NCBI RefSeq assembly: GCF_001640805.2
Contig: NC_066852.1
Coordinates: forward strand, 13,604,194-13,668,193
Direction of reading: 5' to 3'
Origin: Lates calcarifer
Lineage: Eukaryota > Chordata > Actinopteri > Centropomidae
Length of the DNA stretch: 64,000 bases
In this document: positions 1 through 15,346 of the stretch, in pieces
Position numbering within the stretch: the first letter of the stretch is position 1
Layout of the letters: the number at the start of each line of letters is the position of its first letter
Position numbers and translations under genes: made by a program
The notes under the pieces: model-generated
The model's input: only the letters and a program-made list of their open reading frames with translations
Databases searched by the model: none
What the model was told of the DNA's origin: nothing

Positions 1-901
1 AAAAGTCGTCCTTGCTCCTTTTTGATGAAAAATTATCGTATTTTTTTTTTTGTTGGACTGCTGAATGGTCAAGGGGACTGAATGTTTTTACTGACTCATT
101 GCTGAATGTGTAAAAGATGAAGCACAGTGGGAGCAGACTCAAGGTGAGAGGCTGCAAAAAACAAACTGTCCCTTGATCCAGCGTCGCACCGAGAGGAGTA
201 TCTGTATCTGACGGTCCTCTCTGGAAATGAGCAGTGCGAGGCCCTTGTCACACGTGCAGTTGTCTTGAGGTTTCCTATGGGAGTCCAGATTTTGAAGGGC
301 TGTTTGGCGTACAGAGAGGAGGATGGGAAACGAGAGCTGGCAGTTAGTCTGCAGGGCTGAGTGATCATTTGTTTATAATAATGTGATATAGAGGCACAAA
401 CATGAAGCTTCATTCATATTTTAGTTGCATATATTTTTCAACTACTGTAAGTTTGCTTTTTGATTGTATAAAAAGTTGACCAAGCTGTCAGTGAATTTGT
501 TGTTGGCTGATGTGTGAATTCATTAAAGATGCTGGAGCTGGCCATTGATGATTTGATTTGTTTTTTTATTATTAATAATTATGGATTAATTCATATACAT
601 AAATAAATATATAATGATATAGGGTTTTTTAAAAATCTGTGACTGAGACAACAAAAATCATTCCCATTTCTAATTTTCCCTACAAGTGACATGCAAATAG
701 AGTCTGGAAAAACATACATATATATATATTCTCTTACAAATGCATGTACATTATATACATCACATTTCAGTGTTCACAGTAAATATATTTGGGTGTCAGG
801 TGGGTGTCCTGTACAGTCAGGGACTGATGATTCAGCTGAACCACATTCTGAACGACAAAGTTTTCAATGTTTTCAAAGTCTGATTTTTTTTTTTTTTTTA
901 C
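1..901. other. Non-coding flank including the presumed liph 3'UTR
   Basis: Open frames here are short and match no family I recognise. The part nearest 901 should be liph 3'UTR. It is AT-rich (about 550-620) with a small TA run near 717-730. I see no other gene. Confidence 0.5.
565..570 (-). terminator. liph: Candidate poly(A) signal for liph
   Basis: AATAAA on the minus strand, about 330 bases beyond the liph stop codon, in an AT-rich stretch. It is the first canonical hexamer I saw downstream; the cleavage site cannot be read from sequence alone. Confidence 0.4.
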
Positions 902-3900
902 TCAAAAGTTGGATCCTTCACACGGAATGGGCCTGAAGGTGACCTCAGTGTCTGCCTTAAGAATGATGTCGTATCGACAGAGAGATCTGTGAGAGACAAA
1001 GAGGATGTTACTGTAAATCTAGAGCTGAGTGAACTGAGGGATTACAGTTGACTGAAAATGGAATGGAGGAAAGTATAGGTCAAGAAATTACAAAACTTTT
1101 AAAATCAATATGTGTTGCTTACCTCTCCTTGTGTTCCAGATGTGTGAGACGGAGTTGGAGAACACGGAGCTTATATTTGGGCTTGAAAATATTCCCAGTG
1201 GAGAATTTGACAGAAACCTTTTCCACTGACTGAACGTCTTTGTCAAACTGAGCAAACAAGTGGGTCTCTGTGTATCTCATGAACTTCGCTGATTTACTGA
1301 TTTGAGAAAAAAAAAAATAGCACATTACTGAGAGAAAGTAACAGTAACAGAGGGGCAAAGAGAAGTCAGTGGAGCATTGGTACTTATTTTAAATGGAGAG
1401 AAGACTTACTGGTTAATGGTCGCCAGTGCTTCTGTACCATTATAATGAAGTTTAATAGTAATGTATCCCCAGCGACTTTCCTTGTTCCATATCATCACAT
1501 CCACTCTGTAGCCTGTCACTAAGAGAAAACATTACATTCTTTATTTTTAAAAATATGTCCACATTTGAGCTTTTGAATGTGTGTCTTTATTTTATGGTCT
1601 TCATTCACATGTGACCACAGGAGGTTGTTTTCAGTGTTTGGTGTCCTCAAATTAAAAGTTTGCTTGTGTTGGATTTTATTTGTTCTTTCTCTATAGAGCC
1701 CTTGACTTTCACACTTTTTAGATTATCATCATACAATTTTGGTTTTCCTCCAACATAACTTACACATTGTACATCTAACAGTGTGAAATCATGTGGAGAA
1801 GACATGATACCACCACTGGTTGGCACTGTGCACAGGGTTATTGGACTGAGTGAAGTGACTCCTCAAGAGATGCAGTTGCTTTACTGAGATTAAGAGGCTC
1901 TACTGTTTCTGTTAGTATGATCATGGATTATTATTGTTACTTACTGCAGAATGGAGACTTTGGGTTTGTTGTAAAGAAGGTTTTAGTTTGGCCCAGCTTC
2001 AGTAGGATGTTACGCCACTTTGTGACGTCATAACCTGCAAATGAGTAAAACAGCTGGGTCAGGACTACAACAACATAACTTTAAAATATTCATCTTATCA
2101 TATTTCATCAATATCTAAAATGCCTTAAGACTAATTTAACCAGTAGGTCTTCAGTAGGTTCATATTATTTTTGATTAAAACTATTAAACTTCATATAGAT
2201 AATCAAGAGTACCAACCAAAGACAGGACATCCAGCAGCACCAAACTCATCACAGTCCAGGCAGTTACCATCCAGGAAGTCCTTGTAGGACGAGCAGGGGA
2301 ATGCCCTGCTGACACACGTCCGGTTCAGAGAGTCAAGATAGAGGAAGACTGATCTCTGGTGGTCACATTTGAAATAAGATCCTCCTGTACAGGGGTAAGA
2401 TAGAAAGTGAAATGTTATTATATTGTTTATATCCTTTATGACACAGGTCCCACCATTTTGAAGATCTTACCAGAAAAGATTGTCTTTGGGCAGCCGGGTT
2501 GGTCTGTTCCTCCATTTGCATAGAAATCAATGTGACCCAGAGGTTCTCTGAAGCCCAGGGCTGAGAACACACGGTTGGCACATGAAAACCATCAGTATGC
2601 TTTTATATTTTAAGAGGAAAAACATAAATATGTTCCAATTATGTTCCAATTATAATTATATAATACAGAATTTACAGAATTTCAGCTTTACTAACCATCT
2701 ATATCTGTGTGCAGGACATCCACGAACTGGGCATTTGTGGAGTCCAGTCTGTCCTCTTTAGAAGTGCCTTTGAACTGAGGCCCAGCAGGATCCAGAGCTG
2801 CACACATCACATCAGTAGACCTCAGAGGAGCTTAAAGTTTATCCTCAAACCAAACTGAACTGCTCGACCTTCTATCCCTTTTCTAAATTATTTCTACTGC
2901 TCTTCACACAAATCTGACAAACCAGTGTAGCTCTTCTCCAAACAGAGATTATCATGTCTAGTTTCTGTTTTATATGAATGAACAGTTTGAGGGTACAGAG
3001 GAACTCCAGACGTCTAGGCCTGTTTTTATTGCTGGTATCTTTGTGGCTCTGCACTTGACTCATACCGCAGGAACTGTGGAGAGATTGTAAAGTGAAGGCA
3101 GAAAATTCTCACCACAGTCACAGGGATATCAGATAGAATCGATGAAACTGTGCTCATTTTTTTCATGCTGACTCCTGCCAAACAGCCAAAACCTGAACTA
3201 CATGGTATGTTGTTACAACTCTACAACTCTACCGTGGCCAAATCCTTTCCGACAGTCTGCAAAGCCAGCAAAGATTTCACCACTCACTAGTTACTGTTAC
3301 AGACTGAGTAGTTCTGAATCAGAGTGATCTGAATTTATGTGCCAATATGCACCACTCTTACCTGTAATTCTTCCAATTAACCCTTTCAGGTTGGCGCCCA
3401 CAAAACCTGATATATGAGCTCCGAGGCTGACTCCAATCATGTGGATGGAGCTCAGAGAGGCACCTTGGTCCTGCAAAGAATTAGTGATTAGTCTTATTAC
3501 ACACAACAGTCTGTGACATTCCAGTGACACTGATGGTCACAGAGAGTGTCAGATATACGTCATACCTGCATCATTTCAATGAAAGCAGTCAGGTTGGCTG
3601 CTGCTTTCTTTGTGTTCTCCACTGCCTTGAGATAGTTCAAATTGGTAGCTCCGTAGTTCCAGTCCACCACTATGATGTTCATGTCGTCCCTGGCCAGCAG
3701 CAGCTCTGTCATATCGTTAACCCACGCCGGCGGAGATCCCGTGGGCCTATACCCGTGAACGATGAAGGTGGTGGTTTTGGACAAACTGAACTGGGGATAG
3801 TCTGACAGGTCAGTGTGGGACAGGAGCGTGCCGCAGGTACTATTCTCCCTGGTGTACAGCAACAACCTAATTCTGATGTTGGTGCCAATGAATGCATGAC

Positions 3901-3936
3901 CGAGATTTAGATCTGTGAACTCGTCACATTGTTGAC
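902..3936 (-). CDS. liph: Lipase member H (membrane-associated phosphatidic-acid-selective phospholipase A1-alpha), exons 2-10
   Basis: Secreted lipase of the pancreatic-lipase family; LIPH cleaves phosphatidic acid to the signal lipid 2-acyl-lysophosphatidic acid. Nine exons join in phase on the minus strand: 3936-3566, 3470-3362, 2797-2696, 2560-2471, 2384-2217, 2034-1945, 1518-1410, 1296-1123 and 986-902 (stop 904-902). The mature protein is about 430 aa, the LIPH length. Visible landmarks: [13 protein letters not shown] and VVDWNYGA in the first listed exon; the nucleophile elbow GVSLGAH (Ser codon 3428-3426); LDPAGP (Asp codon 2792-2790); CDHQRS (His codon 2361-2359), completing the Ser-Asp-His triad. 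The C-terminal PLAT-like domain ([27 protein letters not shown]) follows. LIPH is preferred to PLA1A because [21 protein letters not shown] and the C-terminus follow LIPH. Exon 1, with start codon and signal peptide, was not located; the first listed exon begins with two bases of a split codon. pcyt1b lies divergently upstream. Confidence 0.93.
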
Positions 3937-6199
3937 CTGGTGAGTGGTGGTGAGAAAAAAGAAGGAGCAGAAAGAGAGAGGTGTTTAAATAAGAATAAAT
4001 TAGACACAGCTGTTTTGATATCTTATAAGCATTGCTCAAGGTTGCATAACCTTTATATCACCCTAAGTTTCTGCCCTCATTAATGAATGACATAATGTCC
4101 ATATGACTCAGTGAGTGTAGGAGTTTTCAGTGTAATTCTAGGGTGAAACCGTTTCTAAACACAGCTTCGCCCACTGGAAAGACACATGTCATGAACACGT
4201 TCAACTGGGAAAGCGCACAATTAGGCAACTCTGACATCTCTGAGTGTGTCTGAGTTATAGTAGCACTGTCATGGTTTGCTGACCAGTGGGCAAGCAAAAT
4301 GCAGTCACATACGGCTATAGATCCTTGGAAAAGCAGAGGATGTGGTAAACCAAAGTGTACCCACGCCACATTTTACAAACAATTCCAGTATGTCTGGAGG
4401 TGCAGCACAGACACTGACGTGTGGAAATAATGACTAAATACAGTCTTTAAAAACCTACAGTGCCACCTACCACACTACATGATATCTGAGCTAAACAACC
4501 AATTATAATTAAGACATTCAAAAACAGACAGATATTCATCTGTTTCTGTCGGCAGTGATGTCTGGATTAATAGTTTTCTTGCTATCAACCTGACTCTGTG
4601 TAAACATTTTTTTCTCTAGACAAATAAACCAGGTTTATGTTTAAGAAAAGCCATCAGCTGTTCTCTTTAACTGCTGCGCAACAAATCACCATAGCATGGC
4701 TGCAGATAGGTCAGCTGAGAGCCAAATACCGTGTTTCTGGTTTTTGCAAACCACAGTGAAGGTCATTTGTCAGAGCATCTTGGTTTTGCTATGAAGTTTC
4801 AGTTCCTCAAATATTGCTCGACTGCTTCCCAGGAGAACAGTTGCTATACATTTAATTACAGAAGTGATTGTGTGTGTATGTGTGCATTTGTACATTCATT
4901 TACATTTCAGTGTTTTATGTCATACCTTTGCATATTTGAACAGCTATCAGCAGGAGCGGTGTCAGATATTGCCACAGGAACATGCTTTACACCAGCAATG
5001 GGCAAAAAATCTACAGATAAGAGTTATCTGAGTCAATTACATGAAAATACACCGGTCAGACATTATTTGGCCCATAATTAACAGTAATTAACAGTAAATC
5101 ACACGGATGCAAACACAACAGCAGACACAGCAACATTTCAAGGAAAACACTGTCCTAACCCTTCATATGTTTCCCTGACACTTTGTATTTTCTCAGCTTT
5201 AGTTTGAAAGCAGAGAAAACAGGTTAGTTACTTATCTACTTACTCTAAACTGTGGTCATGAATAAGCTGTAAAAAAACAACTTCCATTCCACTGAAAATT
5301 AAGTTTCTTTTATTTCTGTCTCCACCCACTGTCATTAATCTGACACCGTGGAACTGGAAGTTACAGCAATAACAGTTGGACACCCTGGTTTTTATCTGTG
5401 ATCATATTTCTTTTACTACACTAGACGCCTCACGTTTACTAAGTAGACAGTGTCTTCCTCAGATCCTGTCTGCTCAAATTTGTCAACAGTGACAGAGTAT
5501 AGTAAGAACTTCAGTATTATCAGAGAGAGTCTTACCTTTACTGTAGGATAATACTTCCCCACTTGACTGTCAAAGGTCCAGAATATTACAGGTTATCTTC
5601 TGTTTGTCACTCCACATATTTGGCCAGTGTCTCTGAGACCAGGAAGTGAGAGGGAGAACAGCAAAGCAATACTCCCGCCCTGCATGCTTTCGCAGGGATA
5701 GCCACACCCCTTGCTCCAGGTCATTGTGTTCACAGGTGAAAAAAATTCCTGTGAAGTCACTCCCGGGTCCTCGGTCCTCAGACCGGTTGGGTGACTGCTG
5801 CGTATCCACTGAACTTGGTTTGATTCTGTAAAAACAAGGCTCTTGTTGCCATTTATTGAGTCCATTCTTATTCGTTTGGACAAAATAAGAATGAAAGTGA
5901 AACATGTTATGGGTATTTCCAGAAATTAGCATCCACCCTATTCCCAAAAATGTGTCACTTTGACTAATGAATGAAACACCCACTCCCCTGACCAGACTGT
6001 TTTCACCTGGAGTCTGTCAAAACTGTGCTGACATTTGTAAGGAGTTGCACAACAACTGCTACTCTGTAATTTAATCTCAGTATTTCCCAACATTACACAG
6101 TGTATGGATTAGTATATTATTGTTTCAGCTTTGGGAGACGTTGTTGTAGTTTTTAGGTCTCTGTATAAGGTTTTAGCTTCCTACCTCTCCTGCATAAGC

Positions 6200-6460
6200 T
6201 TCATGTGTCTGTGAAGATTCCCAGTCATCCAGGTCATGGTATCTCTAAGTGCTACATGAAGCCTAGTGAACTTGCTTGAAGTGTTTGAAGACATTTCACC
6301 TCACATCCACTGAGGGGAGAGTCCCAGGGTCTCTGGCAACACTGGGACTCCCCACCAGTCTTGGACTCGCGGAAGTCCCAGAATCCCCTCTAACGGAAGA
6401 AGTCTTTCGGATGTGAGGTGAAACATCTTCAAGAACTTCAAGCAAGTTCAGTTGTCTTCA
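6200..6460. mobile_element. Fold-back MITE-like element with 41-bp imperfect inverted repeats
   Basis: The left arm 6268-6308 and right arm 6409-6449 are imperfect reverse complements: GAACTTGCTTGAAG...TCACCTCACATCC against GGATGTGAGGTGA...CTTCAAGCAAGTTC. About 100 bases lie between them, and the preceding stretch (CCAGTCATCCAGGTCATGG, near 6221) resembles a dispersed fish repeat I have seen before. There is no transposase frame, so this would be a non-autonomous element. Outer boundaries and target-site duplication were not determined. Confidence 0.6.
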
Positions 6461-7224
6461 TATAACATTTAGAAATCAAAATGCATGTACACCCGAGTAC
6501 ATGTAGGTAACAGTGCATCTGTAAGATAAACTTCAAACTTCACTGGTTGTTTATCTTTACAAATGTTTTTTGATGCTCTGCAAATGTGATCACACACCTG
6601 TTTTTCTAAATCAACCAAAATTAAAGATCCCAAAATATAAAATAATGACAATATGTTAAGCATGATGTTATGTTTACATAACCATGATAAAAATAATGAT
6701 GACAATGGATCAGAAATATTTCCTATGGTCATGAAACACACTCACAATTATAACAAGATTCAACAGCCAATTCAAGTTCAGCTTGTACTAAGGGACCGTA
6801 AAAAATATTAGTAGAGGAGAAAAGAGGGATGGTTAGGTACTTTTTGTCAATGGGAGGATAGTCTAACTTTTTTGTGGGAGCAGTAGAAGGTCTTTTAATC
6901 TTTTTAATATCAGATTTATATTTTATTTTATTTCTTTCTTCCTTTGTGCAATTTATTGTGTTGACAAAAATCTGGCAGTTACATATAAAAAAGATGTTAG
7001 TTTTTGTGCTTAAAAGGTAAATTAGAGAACAGCTGTATTTCCACCACTTTGTTGTGTTGATCATAAATATATTAATCATAAATAATATATACTGTGATAT
7101 CATGGGTAGGGTCTAACAAAAATATTGATTATGCTAGGGAACACCTTGCCTTTTTATGTTTAAACCACCTTGTAAATCAAAATAATTTTCAATCTCTAAT
7201 GTGTCCATAATTATAATGCTAACA

Positions 7225-7640
7225 TGTTGGTGTTTAGCGGGTTTAATGCTTGCTCAGCACACAAAGTACAGCTGAGGCTCAACTGTACTTTGTGTGTGTT
7301 TGCAGGTATTTGCTCATAAACCATAATGTATTAGACAAAATAAAAAATTGACCCAATGATGGCACTAGATGAAATGTTAAGAGATCACCGAAGTTATCAT
7401 AATTCATCCTAAGTGGGACGTCAATATCTGTGCCACATTTCATGGAAAACTATCCAGTAGCTGTGGAGACATTTCACTCAAAACCACAAGTGTCAACTTC
7501 ATGGTGGTACTATAGGAAAAGTCAGGGAATCAGCAAAGTCAATAAGGTTCATCCTCTAGATACCATGTTTATCTGTACAGAATTTCAAGTCAATCTATTC
7601 AATAGTTTTTGAGACATTTAGACTAACATGGTAGACTGAT
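7225..7640 (+). repeat. Dispersed repeat, copy 1 (non-autonomous element type)
   Basis: It shares ordered segments with the reverse complement of 21040-21330: GATGGCACTAGATGAAATG, then TTAAGAGATCACC, then a segment ending in ATCCAGTAGCTGT. It resembles an abundant fish dispersed repeat. It contains a perfect 14-bp inverted repeat (arms 7258-7271 and 7283-7296, 11-base loop). Coding capacity is negligible; the 60-codon frame inside is not a gene. Confidence 0.6.
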
Positions 7641-8499
7641 CCACCAAAATAATTCTACATAAATACTATAATGAAAGTATTTTTGAATGTCCATTTAATG
7701 TATTTAAGCTTGAGTACAGTATGATTTTCTGCAATTGTTTTAGACAATATGTTTATGAATGAATCATGTAGTCTTTTACAACAGGGTCAAACTTCAGCTG
7801 CTGCTACAGTGCGTATGGTAAAGTAGCAGGTGGTGTCGAAAACGAAATGTACTATAACCAGTAGCCAGGGCAGCATGTTGTTGATCTAAAGATGTACCCA
7901 TACTGTATTCAAAACAGAAATTACATAATATCCAGCACAGCACTGTGATAAGTTTTCTAAAACACTGGGACATATTGTCCCTCTGTGTTTGGTTCCAAAG
8001 GCTGACAGTGTAAATGCTCTGGGCACTTACCAAGCTCCCCTCAGTGTACAATGTTACACTATTAATAGATCCTCCTCTCGATATATTAAAGTCTGGAAGG
8101 AGATATGAGAAATGTCCCAGAATCTGTATGTATATATTTTTCACTTTCACTTCAGGCTGGACTGTTACATATAGTGTATAAAGTTTACACTAACAGCATA
8201 ACTTTGCAACTTCCCTGTTGTGACAAGCTTCAGTGTTACCACACAAAGAAAGAGAAAGTCCTCCCAAGCTCAGTATTGATGACAAGTGCAATCTACATTT
8301 CTGAATGCTTTCACCGGAGTGGCTTGAACTTTGCTCACTGCTTTCTCCCGTCATCAGGGTCAGGCAGGCCGACGGGGATGTATACTTTAAAACACAGACA
8401 GGTTTGGAAATCGCCCCCGTGCATTAGTTGAACCGGCCGAGAGGAACGGCAGGCGGGAGCAACGGTGCTGTTTACAGGAAAGGCAGCACGACATCCAGG

Positions 8500-12587
<4,088 letters not shown>

Positions 12588-13957
12588 ATTCCTCATATTA
12601 ATGTCATCTTTACTTGTCCTCTTAGAGGCTATTGGTCATTAATTTGGTACATAATATATCTATGGGGGCTATTAATAAAATTAACAAAGAAAGAGGAAGT
12701 ACTTTATTGCTAGTTTATTCAAGTGCAAGTGCAATATATTATAATGTACATAATGTTTCTTCACTGAAAATAAAAGGAAAAGAACATTAAAATTTAGCTT
12801 GGATGTGATTTGTCCTCTGTTATTTGTGACTCTTCTTCTTCTCTAAATAAATAAGACACCACAGAGTGTTATGTACTCTTATTTGGATGCTGCTGCTCCA
12901 ATAAATACTTTTTTAAATATCAAAATGGAACAAATGACTAGATTGTATGCAATGTGAAAGTCTTAATGAACAGTTAATTTTGACAAGATGTTACATCAAT
13001 TCTGTGGCGATAATGAAAGTAAATTTGCTGGTGGCCAGATTTATATCTTTAACGTTTCCTCGGTATCATCCCAATCAAAGTCAGGGTCCAGATCAGGGCC
13101 ATCTCACCACCAGATCCCACCTCGTGGGAGAGAGTCAGATATTGATATTCTACAGACACCATGCTCTTATTTCTGTTGTAAAAGTGCTACAACTTATAAA
13201 CAGGATGGATGTTTTTTTTAAAGCTGGCCTGATCTGTAAATAGAAGAAGCACACTGAATTTCCTGTGTGAGTGTGCACAGGCCTTTCTCATGATTGTAGA
13301 TGTCACTCAAGAAGTGAGTAGGACTAACAGGCCTACCTCCAATCAACAGACCTTAGTTGTGATTTAAAGGAGTCAGCTAAGAGTTGTTTTCACTCCTTGT
13401 GAATGTTCTTCAAACTAGATCTAAAGTTTTGAAGAGATGTGAGGGTATGGCCTATGGTTCAAGAGATTCAGCTGAGAATATTTCTGCAGTCAAACAAAGA
13501 TGGCAAGATGCAAGATGTCTGACTTGTGTATGGCTGGTATGTTTAAAAATACTCATAACCGGGCATTGGCTTGAGTTGTGCTCCATTACAAGTAAAAGTC
13601 CTGCACTGAAAATATTATATTAGTCAAAGTATGTCAGTATAATCACAGCAATATACTTGAAGTATGACAAATAAAAGTACTTAATGAAGAAAAATGTCCC
13701 CTGTGATCATTTTACCATCATATCATTAAATTATTATAACTGATGCATAAAATGAAAGTCAGTCAAAGCAGACTGATGAGTACAACAGGCTACATAAACC
13801 AAGCGTTAAAATAAGCTGCTTCACTAAATGTTTCAGGGCTACAAAAGTATATGCGCATGTCACAGTCGAGTATCTGGGTTTTGTAGTATCTTTGGCTGCG
13901 TCATTTAAAACCGTGGATGTGACGTCGCCGTCAGCTAATATCCCGCACGGATTAAAG
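12588..13957. other. pcyt1b 3'UTR and zdhhc20 upstream region
   Basis: The first part is pcyt1b 3'UTR with AATAAA-type hexamers. The rest is AT-rich with short open frames of no recognised family, ending in a GC-richer promoter-like stretch (about 13890-13957) before the next gene. Confidence 0.5.
12674..12679 (+). terminator. pcyt1b: Candidate poly(A) signal for pcyt1b
   Basis: AATAAA 87 bases after the pcyt1b stop. A second hexamer stands near 12767, so alternative ends are possible. Confidence 0.5.
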
Positions 13958-13967
13958 ATGGCGCCCT
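13918..13967 (+). promoter_or_regulatory. CRE-like and YY1-like motifs at the zdhhc20 start
   Basis: GTGACGTCGCC at about 13919 resembles a cAMP-response element core (TGACGTC), about 35 bases before the start codon. The start codon itself sits in AAAGATGGCGCCC, close to the YY1 consensus AAGATGGCGGC, which in vertebrate promoters often overlaps the initiator codon. This is motif matching only. Confidence 0.35.
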
Positions 13968-15305
13968 CTCATGCGCTAAGGTGCTGCAAACGGGCTCTGA
14001 ACTGGATACCTGTCCTGTTTATTAACCTGGTTGTCGGCTGGTCGTATTACGCGTATGTCGTGGAGCTCTGTGTGTGTAAGTACACCCACTTTTATGAGTG
14101 TTTTTCTCTCGCGGGGCGGATATCTGCTTGTATTGACTGTTTCACGGGTTGCCAAGTTTGATAAGCCAGTTGAAGTGAGATTTAAATTCATCCCCCGGCT
14201 GCATACATGCGTGTAAACCTCAGACGTGGAGAGTCTGGGTAGTTACAACAGTCGTCAAAAGGGATGAAGGTGCATACGATTGTAAAACGTCCTCAGATTT
14301 TGTTAAACTGTGCAGCGTATTGTGATGAAAGCTCATTTTACTGACACAAACTGTTTTAAACATGTTGTCAAATTAAAAGTCGGCCCAAAATTTATTGTTG
14401 CTGTGTATCATAATGTCAGCTGATATGACAGGACTTCGACCCGAACTGTTTTTTTCTGCGCAGTTGTTACAGAAATAATTTTTAATTCCTACCATAAGTT
14501 TTCTTCTGATGTTTCTGTGCAACTTTACGTGTACTTAAGTACATATATTCTATCCACAAGTTTACATTTTACAAATGGTAATGACTGTTATTTATTTAAT
14601 GTAATTTATTTTAAACTGTTGTTAAGCGAACAAATATTAGCAACTCGCTAATAAAAGTCCTTAGGTTAACCATAAATAGGGTTGGCTATTATTTAACTAT
14701 CCCATGCATCATATGCTGTTCATTGAAGATATAGAGGAAGGAAGGTGGTTAAGTAACACATTAAGTTAAACATTGGGCAATAAACATAGACCATGTAATA
14801 GTGTCTTTTTGTAGCTGGTGGTAGTGGTTTAATTTGTAATTGAATGAATAGCTGCAATAGCAGCAGATATTTAAGTCCATAAAATACAAAAACATTGAGA
14901 GAGATTATTAATTCAGAGGAAGGACTTGTTCTTTTTCTCAATCAAATAATTTTAAAATTAAACACATTCATCACTTAGTAGTGGGTCGGATTTCCAGTTT
15001 AGGATGAACCTGACTTTGTGTTACAGGGGTCTCAAAAAAGTTCAGTGAACCTGGGTATTGCATGCATTATTCATCAGATAGATATTGATCGTGCACCTTC
15101 CCTGCAGTAGTTTTTTTTTTTTTTTTTTTAGTCTGTTTCATGCTGGAACTGATGACCACAATAGCATGTATGTTACTGTAGTTATGTCTGTAACTCAGTG
15201 GCTGTGGTCAGGACAGGGACATCCCTGCTGCCTAAACAAAGCTCTCTGTTATGAGTGGGTCACTGCTGGCCGTGCCAGGCTGCTGCCACATGGTGCGAGA
15301 AACAG

Positions 15306-15346
<41 letters not shown>

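Larger units (their letters stand above)
3937..8499. other. Intergenic region between divergent liph and pcyt1b
   Basis: It should contain the missing first exon and promoter of liph (minus) and the promoter of pcyt1b (plus). Good minus-strand splice donors stand near 5535 (AAAG before GTAAGA) and 8030 (CTTG before GTAAGT), so liph 5' exons may lie upstream of them, but neither sits behind a convincing signal-peptide frame in the right phase. The frames at 5570-5983 have no family match. Two repeat elements near 6200-6460 and 7225-7640 occupy the middle. Confidence 0.5.

Noticed and set aside
4728..4760. Minus-strand MTFTVVCKNQKH followed by a donor in the phase liph needs
   Set aside because: The phase fits, but the peptide is not a signal sequence; too weak to call exon 1.
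5570..5983. 137-codon minus-strand frame considered as a liph first exon or separate gene
   Set aside because: No signal peptide at its start, no family resemblance, and the nearby donor phase does not fit liph exon 2.
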